NCBI RefSeq assembly: GCF_001636695.1
Contig: NZ_LGEL01000007.1
Span: forward strand, 34,464-98,463
Direction of reading: 5' to 3'
DNA from: Pedobacter panaciterrae
GTDB taxonomy: Bacteria > Bacteroidota > Bacteroidia > Sphingobacteriales > Sphingobacteriaceae
Length of the DNA: 64,000 nt
Shown here: positions 36,115-46,040 of the stretch, piece by piece
Layout of the letters: every line of letters starts with the position of its first letter
Position numbering within the stretch: position 1 is the first letter of the stretch
Notes under the pieces: generated by a model
Told to the model about the DNA's origin: nothing
What the model saw: only the letters and a program-made list of their open reading frames with translations
Database searches by the model: none
Position numbers and translations under genes: made by a program

Positions 36115-37881
36115 ATGAGAAAGTATAAAAAATTTATAATTATAATTACAGCCGGTGTTCTGTTTTCATGTAACAAACAATTGGATTTACCTTCCGATGG
36201 CAGGATAACTATGGAGCAGGTATTCAGCGACTATAACAGAACAAGGGGGTATCTTAACTCATGTTATGGATATTGTCCGGCGCCTAATACCGACAGGGCA
36301 TCTTTTGGAGATGAATCACAGGATGCAGATGACAATGTGGTGAGTTCCAGGTATGCTGCATGGTATGGAGGAGCTATAACTTCCAGTTCATATGCTCAGT
36401 ATTCTGCGGATGGTAGTCCATGGGGGCAGCTTTATGAAGGTATCCGTAAATGCAATGTGTTTATAGAAAACATCAAAACTGCGACGGTATTTGCAACCGA
36501 TGCAGAGAAAGGTGCGTGGACAGCTCAGGCACATACTTTACGTGCACTTTATTATCTGCAATTGATAAAACGATATGGAGGGGTTCCTATTGTTGATAAA
36601 CCTTTAGGTGTAGACTATGATTACTCTAAAGATAAGAAAGCTACTTTTTCGGAGGTTGTGAAATTGATTCTTGCCGATTGCGATAAAGCTTTATCCTATC
36701 CGGCCGGCCGTGACGGTTTTTCATGGGATATTTACGATAACCAATACGGCATCATGACCAGGGCAATCGCATATGCCATTAAATCAGAATCTGTTACTTA
36801 TGCCGCAAGTCCTTTGTGGTCTGATGGAACTTACTCATGGGCCGATGCTACAGCTATAAATATAGAAGCGCTTGCTCAGTGTCTTGCAAACGACTATAAG
36901 CTATTTACTCAGACCCCGGCCGCAGATGTAGCTCAAAATGCATATGCGTATTACAATCTGATTGGTTCTAATGATCAAAGGTCTACGGATAAAGAAACAA
37001 TTTTTCATGGAGGTGTTAAACTGCAAATATGGAAACTAGCCGGCATGCCAACAAATCCAGGAATGGAAAAGACTGGCCCAAGTCCAACTCAGGATCTGGT
37101 AGATAGTTACGAAATGGCAAATGGAGAAGCTCCAATAAGCGGATATTCAGGAACGGATAACCTTGTGGCAATAGTAAATCCGGCATCCGGCTATGATCCG
37201 GGCAGCCCATACGTTAGTCGCGATCCCAGATTTTATGCATCCATATACTATAATGGTGCGGTAAGAAATCTGAATGATCCTAACGGTAAAAAAGTAGAGA
37301 CTTTTGTTGGCGGTCTTGAAGGGATTTCAGGAACAGAAAGAACGCGTACCAGAACCGGGTATTATCTCCGTAAGTTTAATAACTACAAATCCGGAATCAG
37401 CAATGATGCAGACGGATCTATTAGGGTCTTCCGTCTGGCCGAACTTTATCTGAACTTTGCAGAATCAGCATATCAGTCAGCAGGTCCTGATGCTGCGGTA
37501 TCTTCCGGAGGACTTACCCTGAGTGCCCGTGAAGCAGTTAGTGCAGTACGTGCCAGAGCGGGTATGCCTGCTTTTGCTGCCGGGATGTCAAAAGAAGCAT
37601 TCGAAAAGAAATACCGTAACGAAAGACGTATTGAGTTTGCTTTTGAAGGTCATCGTTTCTTTGATGTCAGAAGATGGAAAATCCTTGATCAGACAGATAA
37701 ATTTGTTACCGGGATGAGGATTACTAAAGAAGGCTCAAACCTTACTTTTAACCGCTTCAAATTTGCGAACAGAAATGCCTGGACAAATAAGTATTTATTG
37801 TATGCAATAGATCAGGCTGAGGTTGATAAGATGATCAACCTTACCGGACAGAACTGGCAAAACCCTGGCTGGCTGGATTAA
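36115..37881 (+). CDS. SusD/RagB-family lipoprotein (second of tandem pair)
   Basis: This 588-aa surface lipoprotein has lipobox LFSC (cysteine near residue 19) followed by NKQLDLPSDGRITMEQVFSD. The SusD body is recognisable (AQAHTLRALYYLQLIKRYGG near 140-160), as is the C-terminal region (RNERRIEFAFEGHRFFDVRR near 500-520). It pairs with the frameshifted SusC directly upstream and resembles the SusD at 31106-33001. Its reading frame is intact, which argues that any loss of its SusC partner is recent or only apparent. The shared promoter element 2 begins 27 bp after its stop codon. Confidence 0.93.
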   Translation: MRKYKKFIIIITAGVLFSCNKQLDLPSDGRITMEQVFSDYNRTRGYLNSCYGYCPAPNTDRASFGDESQDADDNVVSSRYAAWYGGAITSSSYAQYSADGSPWGQLYEGIRKCNVFIENIKTATVFATDAEKGAWTAQAHTLRALYYLQLIKRYGGVPIVDKPLGVDYDYSKDKKATFSEVVKLILADCDKALSYPAGRDGFSWDIYDNQYGIMTRAIAYAIKSESVTYAASPLWSDGTYSWADATAINIEALAQCLANDYKLFTQTPAADVAQNAYAYYNLIGSNDQRSTDKETIFHGGVKLQIWKLAGMPTNPGMEKTGPSPTQDLVDSYEMANGEAPISGYSGTDNLVAIVNPASGYDPGSPYVSRDPRFYASIYYNGAVRNLNDPNGKKVETFVGGLEGISGTERTRTRTGYYLRKFNNYKSGISNDADGSIRVFRLAELYLNFAESAYQSAGPDAAVSSGGLTLSAREAVSAVRARAGMPAFAAGMSKEAFEKKYRNERRIEFAFEGHRFFDVRRWKILDQTDKFVTGMRITKEGSNLTFNRFKFANRNAWTNKYLLYAIDQAEVDKMINLTGQNWQNPGWLD

Positions 37882-37908
37882 GAGCATCCTAAAAGTTACA
37901 ATAAGAGC

Positions 37909-37952
37909 AGTATAGTACAGGTTGCTGATTATTAAAATAATTAATAGTATTG
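37909..37952 (+). promoter_or_regulatory. Shared promoter element 2
   Basis: AGTATAGTACAGGTTGCTG at 37909-37927 is identical over 19 bases to the element at 25981. The TAGTATTG -7 box at 37945-37952 lies again exactly 19 bp after TTGC. The intervening 17 bases are only partly conserved, which points to selection on the two boxes. It would start the transcript of the GH106-like gene (ATG at 37998). Confidence 0.72.
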
Positions 37953-37997
37953 GTAGATTAACTAATAGTTTTTTCATGAAAACTATTAACACACCAA

Positions 37998-40900
37998 ATG
38001 AAACCATTTATGAATTCTAACATCAGATCTTTTAAGGGAACTGTATGGGGGTACTTTGCCCGCCTTGTGATGCCGGTATTAATTTTAATTATCGCAGCCT
38101 GTTCTAGTACAAACAAAAACATTGCTTTCACTAAAATAGAGAGTGGATTTATAGTGCCTCCGGATTCAATACAAACCAGTGTGTATTGGTATTGGATTTC
38201 CGATAATATCTCTAAGCAAGGGGTAATAAACGATTTAAAGGCGATGAAAGCAGTAGGTATAAACCGTGCTTTTATCGGAAATATTGGTTTAACCGGAGAA
38301 GTGCCTTACGGAAAGGTGAAACTATTTTCTGACGAATGGTGGGATATTACCCATACTGCATTAAAAACAGCTTCGGAACTGGGTATAGAAATAGGAATGT
38401 TCAATAGCCCTGGCTGGAGTCAGTCGGGTGGCCCATGGGTTAAGCCTGAACAGGCAATGCGTTATTTAGCATCTTCAGAGACTGTATTTAAGGGGCCTGC
38501 AAAGATTTCGCAAAAGCTGAATAAACCTGAAGGGAATTTTCAGGATGTTAAGCTATTGGCTTTTAAAGCACCTAAAGGATATGGGAGCAGTATTGCTGAC
38601 CTCAAACCTGTTATTACTTCAGATCCGTCTATAAAAAACATCGCAAATATTCTTGATAAGAACCAGCAGACCGAAGCAATATTGCCGGGTGGCAAGCCTT
38701 CTGTTATTACCATAACTGCTAAAGAAAACTATACTGCAAGAAGTTTAACCCTCTATCCATCAAAAAAGAATATGAATATGGATGTGAAAATAGAGGCGCT
38801 GGATAATGGTAACTACCGTGAAGTAAAACAGTTTAAGGTAGACCGTAGTAACAATGCGTTAAATGTAGGTTTCGCACAGTTTGCTCCTGTTATTGTTTCA
38901 TTTGATGCCATCACATCCAATACTTTCAGGTTAACAATTACGAATGCTTCACCTGATGCAGGCATTACTGAGTTAGAGATTTCCGGGGTACCGAAAGTTG
39001 AACGCTTTATTGAGAAAACACTAGCTAAAATGCATCCTACACCACTTCCTTACTGGCATGAATACCAATGGGCTCAACAAAAGGAAGTAGCAGATAAAAC
39101 ATTACTTGTAGATGAAGGTTCTATTAAAGACATCAGTTCGAATCTATCAGCTGATGGAACACTTACATGGGATGTGCCTGAAGGGGATTGGATTGTAATG
39201 CGTACAGGAATGTTGCCTACCGGTGTTCAAAATGGTCCGGCATCTCCTGAAGGAACCGGACTAGAGATCGATAAAATGAACCATGAACATGTGTTAAAGC
39301 ACTTTGATGCATTTATGGGCGAAATACAAAGACGTATACCCGCTGAAGACCGTAAAACATGGAAAGTTGCAGTGCAGGACAGCTACGAAATGGGTGGACA
39401 AAACTGGACAGATGATTTCATCGCTAAGTTTAAAAAACGTTACGGATATGACCCTATGCCACTAATACCTGTTATGTATGGCCATGTGGTAGGAAGCCAG
39501 GATAAATCAGATCGTTTTCTTTGGGATCTGAGAAGATTCGTAGCTGATAATGTTGCTTACGAGTATGTTGGCGGATTGCGCGATGTAAGTCACAAACATG
39601 GTTTGACCATATGGCTTGAAAATTATGGACACTGGGGTTTCCCGGGAGAATTCCTTCAGTATGGCGGACAGTCTGACGAGGTTGGCGGAGAGTTTTGGAG
39701 TGAAGGTGAACTTGGTAACATAGAAAACAGGGCAGCTTCCTCAGCAGCTCATATTTATGGTAAAACTAAAGTGTCTGCAGAATCATTTACTGCTGCAGGA
39801 AATACTTTTGGCAGATATCCTGCAATGATGAAACAGCGTGGCGACCGCTTCTTTACGGAAGGTATCAATAATACATTGCTGCATGTTTATATCCAACAAC
39901 CATATGAAGACAGAAAGCCTGGTGTTAATGCCTGGTTTGGTAATGAGTTTAACCGATTCAATACCTGGTTTTACGATATGGATATGTTTATCCAATACCT
40001 TAAACGTAGTAATTTCATGCTTCAGCAAGGTAAATATGTTGCAGATGTAGCCTATTTTATTGGTGAAGATGCACCAAAAATGACCGGTATCCAGGATCCT
40101 AAGCTTCCTGCTGGTTATTCATTTGATTACATCAATGCCGAGGTGATCATCAACCGATTAACTGTTAAAGACGGCAAGTTTGTACTTCCTGATGGAATGT
40201 CTTACCGGGTATTGGTATTGCCTGCACTTGAAACAATGAGGCCGGAATTATTGGAGAAAATAGCAAGTTTAGTAAAAGCAGGTGGAGTGATTTTGGGCCC
40301 AAAACCAAAACGCTCGCCTAGTTTAGAAAATTATACAACCGCAGATGACAACGTTAAAAAACTTGCTAATGAAATCTGGGGTAAAATAGATGGCAATACA
40401 ATTAAAACAAATGAATATGGTAAAGGTCTGGTAATGGACGGACTTGATCTGCAGCAGGCTTTAGATAAAATAGGTGTAATTCCAGATTTTAAAACAGTTG
40501 ACAATGATCTGGCTTTATATATCCATAGAAAAACCAGTGAAGGAGAGATATACTTTATATCTAATCAGAGTGATAAACCGATAAGCATAAATCCTGCTTT
40601 TCGCGTGAGCGGAAAAGTACCGGAATTATGGAATGCGATAACAGGTAAAATGCGTGATCTGCCAGAATATAGCTCGACAGAAAATACGACATCTGTTCCT
40701 TTAAAACTCGATGGTTTCGAAAGTGCTTTTGTGATTTTCAGAAAAGAGCCGTCAGGCAATAGTCCGGCAGAGAAAAGAGTTAATTTTCCGGAACCGGTAG
40801 ATGTGGTTAAATTAAATGATCCATGGATTGTTAAATTCGATAAAGAAGGCAGAGGACCAGAAGAACCTGTAGTATTTAAAACTTTAACCGACTGGTCAAA

Positions 40901-41285
40901 ACATGCTGATCCACGAATAGCTCATTATTCGGGAAGTGCTTTCTACAATACTTCATTTGACCTTAAGAAACCGGAAGCAGGGCAACGTATTTACTTAAAC
41001 CTTGGTTCAGTTACTGCATTGGCAAAAGTAAAGGTTAACGGTAAAGATGTAGGTGGAGTATGGACACCGCCTTACAAACTAGATATTACCGATGCGGTTC
41101 TGGCAGGTGAAAATAAACTGGAAGTAAAGGTGGTTAACACCTGGGTAAACCGATTGATAGGTGATTTGAAATTGCCGGAAGACCAACGTAAAACATGGTC
41201 ATATATCAATCCGTATAAAGCAGATAGTCCACTTCATCCGTCAGGATTAACAGGGCCGGTATCAATTGAAATCAATCCTTATTAG
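37998..41285 (+). CDS. GH106-like alpha-L-rhamnosidase
   Basis: This 1095-aa exported enzyme would release alpha-linked L-rhamnose from the target glycan. A lipoprotein-type signal (VLILIIAACSS) is seen near residues 28-38. The catalytic region has the family pattern SVYWYWISDNISKQGVINDL, MFNSPGWSQSGGPWVKPEQA, then VQDSYEMGGQNWTDDFIAKF and KVSAESFTAAGNTFGRYPAM, which I associate with the glyco_hydro_106 family (PF17132). The C-terminal part carries a galactose-binding-like jelly roll (VNGKDVGGVWTPPYKLDITD) ending in PSGLTGPVSIE. A 14-bp gap leads to the next gene. The catalytic acid and base were not assigned residue by residue. Family assignment is good; the linkage is inferred. Confidence 0.85.
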   Translation: MKPFMNSNIRSFKGTVWGYFARLVMPVLILIIAACSSTNKNIAFTKIESGFIVPPDSIQTSVYWYWISDNISKQGVINDLKAMKAVGINRAFIGNIGLTGEVPYGKVKLFSDEWWDITHTALKTASELGIEIGMFNSPGWSQSGGPWVKPEQAMRYLASSETVFKGPAKISQKLNKPEGNFQDVKLLAFKAPKGYGSSIADLKPVITSDPSIKNIANILDKNQQTEAILPGGKPSVITITAKENYTARSLTLYPSKKNMNMDVKIEALDNGNYREVKQFKVDRSNNALNVGFAQFAPVIVSFDAITSNTFRLTITNASPDAGITELEISGVPKVERFIEKTLAKMHPTPLPYWHEYQWAQQKEVADKTLLVDEGSIKDISSNLSADGTLTWDVPEGDWIVMRTGMLPTGVQNGPASPEGTGLEIDKMNHEHVLKHFDAFMGEIQRRIPAEDRKTWKVAVQDSYEMGGQNWTDDFIAKFKKRYGYDPMPLIPVMYGHVVGSQDKSDRFLWDLRRFVADNVAYEYVGGLRDVSHKHGLTIWLENYGHWGFPGEFLQYGGQSDEVGGEFWSEGELGNIENRAASSAAHIYGKTKVSAESFTAAGNTFGRYPAMMKQRGDRFFTEGINNTLLHVYIQQPYEDRKPGVNAWFGNEFNRFNTWFYDMDMFIQYLKRSNFMLQQGKYVADVAYFIGEDAPKMTGIQDPKLPAGYSFDYINAEVIINRLTVKDGKFVLPDGMSYRVLVLPALETMRPELLEKIASLVKAGGVILGPKPKRSPSLENYTTADDNVKKLANEIWGKIDGNTIKTNEYGKGLVMDGLDLQQALDKIGVIPDFKTVDNDLALYIHRKTSEGEIYFISNQSDKPISINPAFRVSGKVPELWNAITGKMRDLPEYSSTENTTSVPLKLDGFESAFVIFRKEPSGNSPAEKRVNFPEPVDVVKLNDPWIVKFDKEGRGPEEPVVFKTLTDWSKHADPRIAHYSGSAFYNTSFDLKKPEAGQRIYLNLGSVTALAKVKVNGKDVGGVWTPPYKLDITDAVLAGENKLEVKVVNTWVNRLIGDLKLPEDQRKTWSYINPYKADSPLHPSGLTGPVSIEINPY

Positions 41286-41299
41286 ACACAGCGTTTTCT

Positions 41300-42493
41300 A
41301 TGAAATTATTCTCTTATAATAAACCCATATTTTTTTTGGCAATAGCATTAGCTATTGCCACTATATTTCAATCGTGCAGTATTAGAAAGAAAGTTAGCCA
41401 GGATTATGATGTGGCGGCTTTCTATTGGCCAGCCTACCACTACGAGCCCAGGGCAGAGTTTTTATTCCCTGAGAAAAAAGGGGAATGGGAGATCATTTAT
41501 AAAGCACAGCCTAAAGAAAAAGGACATGCCCAACCAAAAGTTCCGCTATGGGGATATCTGGATGAGGCTAATCCAAAAGATATGGATAAAAAGATCACTG
41601 CCGCTGTTGATCATGGAGTGAACACCTTTATTTTCGATTGGTACTGGTATGAGGGGAAACCTTTTCTGGAAGATTGCATTAACGAAGGCTTCTTAAAAGC
41701 AAACAAAGGCCGCATGAAGTTTTATCTGATGTGGGCCAATCATGATGCAACAACTTATTGGGAACGCAAGAATCCGAAGAAAGATTCAGTGATCTGGAAA
41801 GGTAGTGTTGACCGTAAGCAGTTTAATATTGTGGTAGACCGCGTAATAGAGAAGTACTTTAAAGATCCTGCTTATTATAAGATTGATGGTGCTCCGGTAT
41901 TCTGTATCTATGAACTTCATACGCTGATTGCCGGATTGGGCGGTGCAACGCAAACCAAAGAGGCTTTGGATTACTTCAGAGAGAAAACCATTGCTGCAGG
42001 ATTTCCGGGACTTCATTTGCAGGGGATTCTCTGGCAGGCTTTGCCCTCAAGTATTGCAGGAGTACCAGGTGAAAAAATTGGAACGCAGAATAAAGTTATG
42101 GAGTATTTTGGCTTTAACAGCTTAACAAATTATTGCTGGGCACATTTGCAAAATCCAGATGGCGATTATGAGAAATGGGCAGATCTGTCGACCAATATGT
42201 GGCAGGGATTTAGTAATGATTTTACCATCCCTTATTTTCCTAATCTAACGATAAGCTGGGATGCCAATCCAAGGTTTCCATATAAAACCGGTTATATAAA
42301 TAATCCTGCTCCTGAAAAGTTTGCAAAGTATGTTGAAAAGGCAAAAACATTTGCAGATGCACATCCGAAACAACGTAAATTAATTACCATTAATGCCTGG
42401 AATGAGTGGTCGGAAGGAAGTTATCTGGAACCAGATACCTTACATAAAATGGGTTATCTGGACGTATTAAAAAGGGCATTTGTAAAAAAATAA
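41300..42493 (+). CDS. WbsX/GH99-like lipoprotein glycosidase
   Basis: This 397-aa protein has a lipoprotein signal with lipobox FQSC (near residues 23-26). The remainder is a single TIM-barrel-like domain of the WbsX / GH99-like type: DVAAFYWPAYHYEPRAEFLF, VPLWGYLDEANPKDMDKKIT, HGVNTFIFDWYWYEGKPFLE and NAWNEWSEGSYLEPD near the C-terminus. GH99 enzymes are endo-acting on alpha-mannosides, and the WbsX-type relatives act in polysaccharide processing, often on unknown substrates. It sits between the GH106-like gene (14 bp upstream) and the GH71/99-like pair (5 bp downstream) in one operon. Confidence 0.82.
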   Translation: MKLFSYNKPIFFLAIALAIATIFQSCSIRKKVSQDYDVAAFYWPAYHYEPRAEFLFPEKKGEWEIIYKAQPKEKGHAQPKVPLWGYLDEANPKDMDKKITAAVDHGVNTFIFDWYWYEGKPFLEDCINEGFLKANKGRMKFYLMWANHDATTYWERKNPKKDSVIWKGSVDRKQFNIVVDRVIEKYFKDPAYYKIDGAPVFCIYELHTLIAGLGGATQTKEALDYFREKTIAAGFPGLHLQGILWQALPSSIAGVPGEKIGTQNKVMEYFGFNSLTNYCWAHLQNPDGDYEKWADLSTNMWQGFSNDFTIPYFPNLTISWDANPRFPYKTGYINNPAPEKFAKYVEKAKTFADAHPKQRKLITINAWNEWSEGSYLEPDTLHKMGYLDVLKRAFVKK

Positions 42494-42498
42494 ATCCT

Positions 42499-44217
42499 AT
42501 GAGGTCTGTTCACTTTATAATACTATTTATATTATTGGGTATAGGTTCATCAAGTGCCCAGCCATTTGCCGGAACTGATGACCTGGGCAGAGTTCTTCCT
42601 CAAAATAAGGAGGTAGGAAATCCAGGAAAGAACACCGTTGCCATGTTCTATTTTTTATGGCATGAAACAGCACCGCGTAAATACTGGGATCTTAATGAAA
42701 TAGTGAGTGCCCATCCTGAGGTTCTCAATGATTTTAATAATCCATACTGGGGAAGCGGTGGAATGTATTACTGGGGACAGCCTATTTATGGATATTACAG
42801 AGCGGATGACTACTGGGTACATTTAAGAAGTATTCAACTGCTAACCGATGCAGGTGTAGACCTTCTTGTCATTGATGCAACTAACCGCTTAACCTATCCA
42901 AAGCAGGCAGATGTATTAATGAAGGCTATGAATGCCGTACGCGCTCAGGGTAAAACCCCGCCAAAAATTGTGTTTTATACCAATACTTCCTCTGGTGAGA
43001 CCATGCAGGAAGCCTACGACAATTTTTATAAGCCAGGCGCTCCATATTACCACCCCGAATGCTGGTATTTAATGGATGGAAAACCACTCATAATTGGAAT
43101 ATCAGCGGAGGCTAAAGGGAAAGATTATGAAAATGTTTTTACCTACAGGGAGTCGCAATGGCCAAATGAGCCTCAAAAAATAAACAGCTGGCCATGGATA
43201 GAATTTGTAAGGCCTCAAAAAACATATAAGAATGCCAAAGGGCAGGTTGAGATCATGAATGTTTCGGTTGCGCAGCATCCCAATCCAACAGCGGGAATGG
43301 GTGGTTCGGCATTTTACGGTAACAAAGACAATTGGGGTAGGAGTTATCACAACGGCTCGCCGGGCAACCCTGAAAAAGATGTAATCTATGGATACAATTT
43401 TCAGGAACAATGGGACTATGCCATAAAACAGAATACACCTTTTGTGTATGTTACAGGCTGGAATGAGTGGATCGCAGGGAAATTTACCAGCAAAGACGAT
43501 AATCCGCAACATTCCTGGTTTTGCGATCAGGCAAGTCCGGAATACAGCAGGGATATTGAGCCTTCGCTTACAGCCGGCTTAAAGGATAATTATTACATGC
43601 AGTTGGTTGGGAATATAAGCAGGTACAAAGGTGTAGCTGCGAATCCTTCGGCTGGTTCACCAAAAACAATTAAAGGCTTTGGTGATTGGACATCAGTACA
43701 GCCCGTTTATAAAGATTATACTGGCGACACCCAGGAACGAAATCATCCGGGCACCCCTATAGAGCCGGCTATTGTTTATACTAACTCAACGGGTAGAAAC
43801 GACTTTGAGCAGATGAAGATTGCGCGCGACAAGGCAAACATTTACTTCTTTGTTAAAACTGTAGCTGATATCACTTCCAATTCAGGCAGTAATTGGATGA
43901 GGCTATATCTGGATACAGATCGAAGTGCTAAAACGGGCTGGAAAGGATATGATTTCAGAGTTGCTGCAGGAAGCAATTTACAGCAATACATAGATGGAGC
44001 ATGGAAAGATATACAGACTTTAAAATACGTAGTTAAGGGTAACCAGATGATGGTTACGATTCCAAGAGCCTACCTTAAGAATGTATCTAAACCACTCAAT
44101 TTTGAATTTAAATGGTCTGATAACATGCAGAACGATAACGATCCGCTAGACTGGTATCTAAATGGGGATGCAGCACCGGGTGGTCGTTTTAACTTCATTT
44201 ATAGCTCAGCCAACTGA
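42499..44217 (+). CDS. GH71/99-like exported glycosidase with C-terminal CBM9-like domain (paralog 2)
   Basis: This 572-aa paralog of the proteins at 26086 and 44217 has a signal peptide ending SSSAQP near residue 21. The catalytic-like domain carries the shared blocks: GTDDLGRVLPQNKEVGNPGK, QLLTDAGVDLLVIDATNRLT, NFQEQWDYAIKQNTPFVYVT and GWNEWIAGK. The C-terminal domain has the shared ANIYFFVKTVADIT and NFEFKWSDNMQNDNDPLDWY, the latter almost identical to paralog 1. The gene's TGA stop shares its A with the ATG of the next gene (TGATG at 44215-44219), so the two are translationally coupled. Whether these proteins are hydrolases or have become binding proteins is open. Confidence 0.78.
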   Translation: MRSVHFIILFILLGIGSSSAQPFAGTDDLGRVLPQNKEVGNPGKNTVAMFYFLWHETAPRKYWDLNEIVSAHPEVLNDFNNPYWGSGGMYYWGQPIYGYYRADDYWVHLRSIQLLTDAGVDLLVIDATNRLTYPKQADVLMKAMNAVRAQGKTPPKIVFYTNTSSGETMQEAYDNFYKPGAPYYHPECWYLMDGKPLIIGISAEAKGKDYENVFTYRESQWPNEPQKINSWPWIEFVRPQKTYKNAKGQVEIMNVSVAQHPNPTAGMGGSAFYGNKDNWGRSYHNGSPGNPEKDVIYGYNFQEQWDYAIKQNTPFVYVTGWNEWIAGKFTSKDDNPQHSWFCDQASPEYSRDIEPSLTAGLKDNYYMQLVGNISRYKGVAANPSAGSPKTIKGFGDWTSVQPVYKDYTGDTQERNHPGTPIEPAIVYTNSTGRNDFEQMKIARDKANIYFFVKTVADITSNSGSNWMRLYLDTDRSAKTGWKGYDFRVAAGSNLQQYIDGAWKDIQTLKYVVKGNQMMVTIPRAYLKNVSKPLNFEFKWSDNMQNDNDPLDWYLNGDAAPGGRFNFIYSSAN

Positions 44218-46025
44218 TGAACAGAATAATTCTTATACTTCTGATGGCATCATTCCATTTTGTAGGATATGCACAAACAGTGTTGCCGGCAAAGCAATTA
44301 ATTTCATCATCAGGTGCTGATACCTGGGTGGCTACGGATGGTCTTGGACGGTCTATTGATCCCGCCAATTACAGGACTCCACGTAGAGATAAATATGCAG
44401 GAATATTCTATTTCATATGGCAGGGCGCTCATGGCTATGATCAGCATAAAGGCGGTGCTGCGGACGGTGGGGTGATGCCAAAAACACCGGCTGATACCCT
44501 TAGCCCTTATGATATCACCAAGCTGTTAAAAGCCAATCCAGCCAACCCAAAATATGGGCCAATTCATGCTTTTCACCATTGGGGAGAGCCTTATTTTGGT
44601 TATTATCTTGCAGATGATGAATGGGTGATTCGTAAGCATGCACAAATGTTATCTGATGCGGGTATTGATGTAATTATTCTTGATGTTACCAATGCCGCTA
44701 TTTATCTGCCACAGGTAACAAAGATTGCGAATACTTATCTTAAAATGCGTGCCGAAGGATTAAGCACACCTTCTATTTCCTTTATTGTAAATAGTGTCCC
44801 AAAGCAAACGGTCAATAACCTTTATGAACAGATTTATAAAAAAGGACTGTTTAGTAACCTTTGGTTTTTATGGAAAGGAAAGCCTTTGCTGTTGTGCCCA
44901 CCGGAGGCTGTTACACCCGAAATTGATCGTTTCTTTACCACCCGGCATTCCTGGGCCTGGGGTAAAGGACAGGAGTGGTTTGCAGATGGCAAAGATAAAT
45001 GGCCATGGCTTGATCATTATCCTCAATCTTATGGCTGGCACGATTCGAAAGATAAAGCAGAGCAGGTAACCGTTTCTATTGCGCAACACCCGATGTCGAA
45101 TATTGGCAGAAGCTTTCATAATGGTAAAGAGCCAGAAATATTTTCGACTGAAAAAGGACTTTATTTTGAAGAGCAATGGAAAAGAGCGCTTGAGGTAGAT
45201 CCTGAATTTGTATTTGTAACCGGATGGAATGAGTGGGTGGCCATGCGATTTAACGACGGAGCTTCTAAAACCTTTTTAGGTAAAGCTATAGAAAAAGGTG
45301 AAACCTATTTTGTAGATCTTTATAATGCCGAGTTTAGCAGAGATGCCGAACCTGAAAATGGGATAACTAAAGACAATTATTATTACCAGCTTACAGATTA
45401 TGTGAGGAGGTTTAAAGGCACCGGAAAATTACCGGTTTTCAAGGCCAATACTACAATACGTATCGATGGTAAATTTGATGACTGGAAAACAATTCAGGCT
45501 GTTTATAAAGATGATAGCGGAGATACCTTCCATCGTAAACATCCTGGATGGGGCCGGATAAATGAATATGTAAATAACACTGGTCGCAATGATATTGTAG
45601 AATCCAGAATTACCTCAGATCAGCAAAATGTATACTTCTATGTAAAAACAAAAGAGCCCCTAACCCCATGGGATTCTCCGGATTGGATGCATTTATTTAT
45701 CGGAATTAAAGGCCTTGCTAACAAGGGTTGGGAGGGCTTTCAATATGTAGTAAACCAGAAGGTTTTAAGTAATAATACCGCTACGTTATGTGAACTCAAA
45801 AGAGATGGCAGTGCAGGTAAGTCTGCAACGATAAAATACAGCGCCAGTAAAAATGAACTGGAACTGGTTGTCCCTAAAAACCAGCTCGGCATTGCAGGGA
45901 ACAAGTTTACACTGGACTTTAAATGGGCTGATAATTCGCCACTTGATGGAAATGCAATGCATTGGCTTGATAAAGGTGACACGGCTCCCAATGCACGCTT
46001 TGCCTACCGATATATTAAAGAATAA
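44217..46025 (+). CDS. GH71/99-like exported glycosidase with C-terminal CBM9-like domain (paralog 3)
   Basis: This 602-aa third member of the set starts MNRIILILLMASFHFVGYAQ, a clear signal peptide. The barrel domain has the shared patterns AGIFYFIWQG, QMLSDAGIDVIILDVTNAAI, LYFEEQWKRALEVDPEFVFV and GWNEWVAMRF. The C-terminal CBM9-like domain is present (NVYFYVKTKEPLTPWDSPDW; LDFKWADNSPLDGNAMHWLD). It is more diverged than paralogs 1 and 2 and has an insertion near residue 75-90 (KGGAADGGVMPKTPAD). Its start overlaps the stop of paralog 2 by one base. It closes the transcript that begins at promoter element 2; the next promoter element begins 16 bp after its stop. Confidence 0.78.
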   Translation: MNRIILILLMASFHFVGYAQTVLPAKQLISSSGADTWVATDGLGRSIDPANYRTPRRDKYAGIFYFIWQGAHGYDQHKGGAADGGVMPKTPADTLSPYDITKLLKANPANPKYGPIHAFHHWGEPYFGYYLADDEWVIRKHAQMLSDAGIDVIILDVTNAAIYLPQVTKIANTYLKMRAEGLSTPSISFIVNSVPKQTVNNLYEQIYKKGLFSNLWFLWKGKPLLLCPPEAVTPEIDRFFTTRHSWAWGKGQEWFADGKDKWPWLDHYPQSYGWHDSKDKAEQVTVSIAQHPMSNIGRSFHNGKEPEIFSTEKGLYFEEQWKRALEVDPEFVFVTGWNEWVAMRFNDGASKTFLGKAIEKGETYFVDLYNAEFSRDAEPENGITKDNYYYQLTDYVRRFKGTGKLPVFKANTTIRIDGKFDDWKTIQAVYKDDSGDTFHRKHPGWGRINEYVNNTGRNDIVESRITSDQQNVYFYVKTKEPLTPWDSPDWMHLFIGIKGLANKGWEGFQYVVNQKVLSNNTATLCELKRDGSAGKSATIKYSASKNELELVVPKNQLGIAGNKFTLDFKWADNSPLDGNAMHWLDKGDTAPNARFAYRYIKE

Positions 46026-46040
46026 GACCGCATACTGGAC

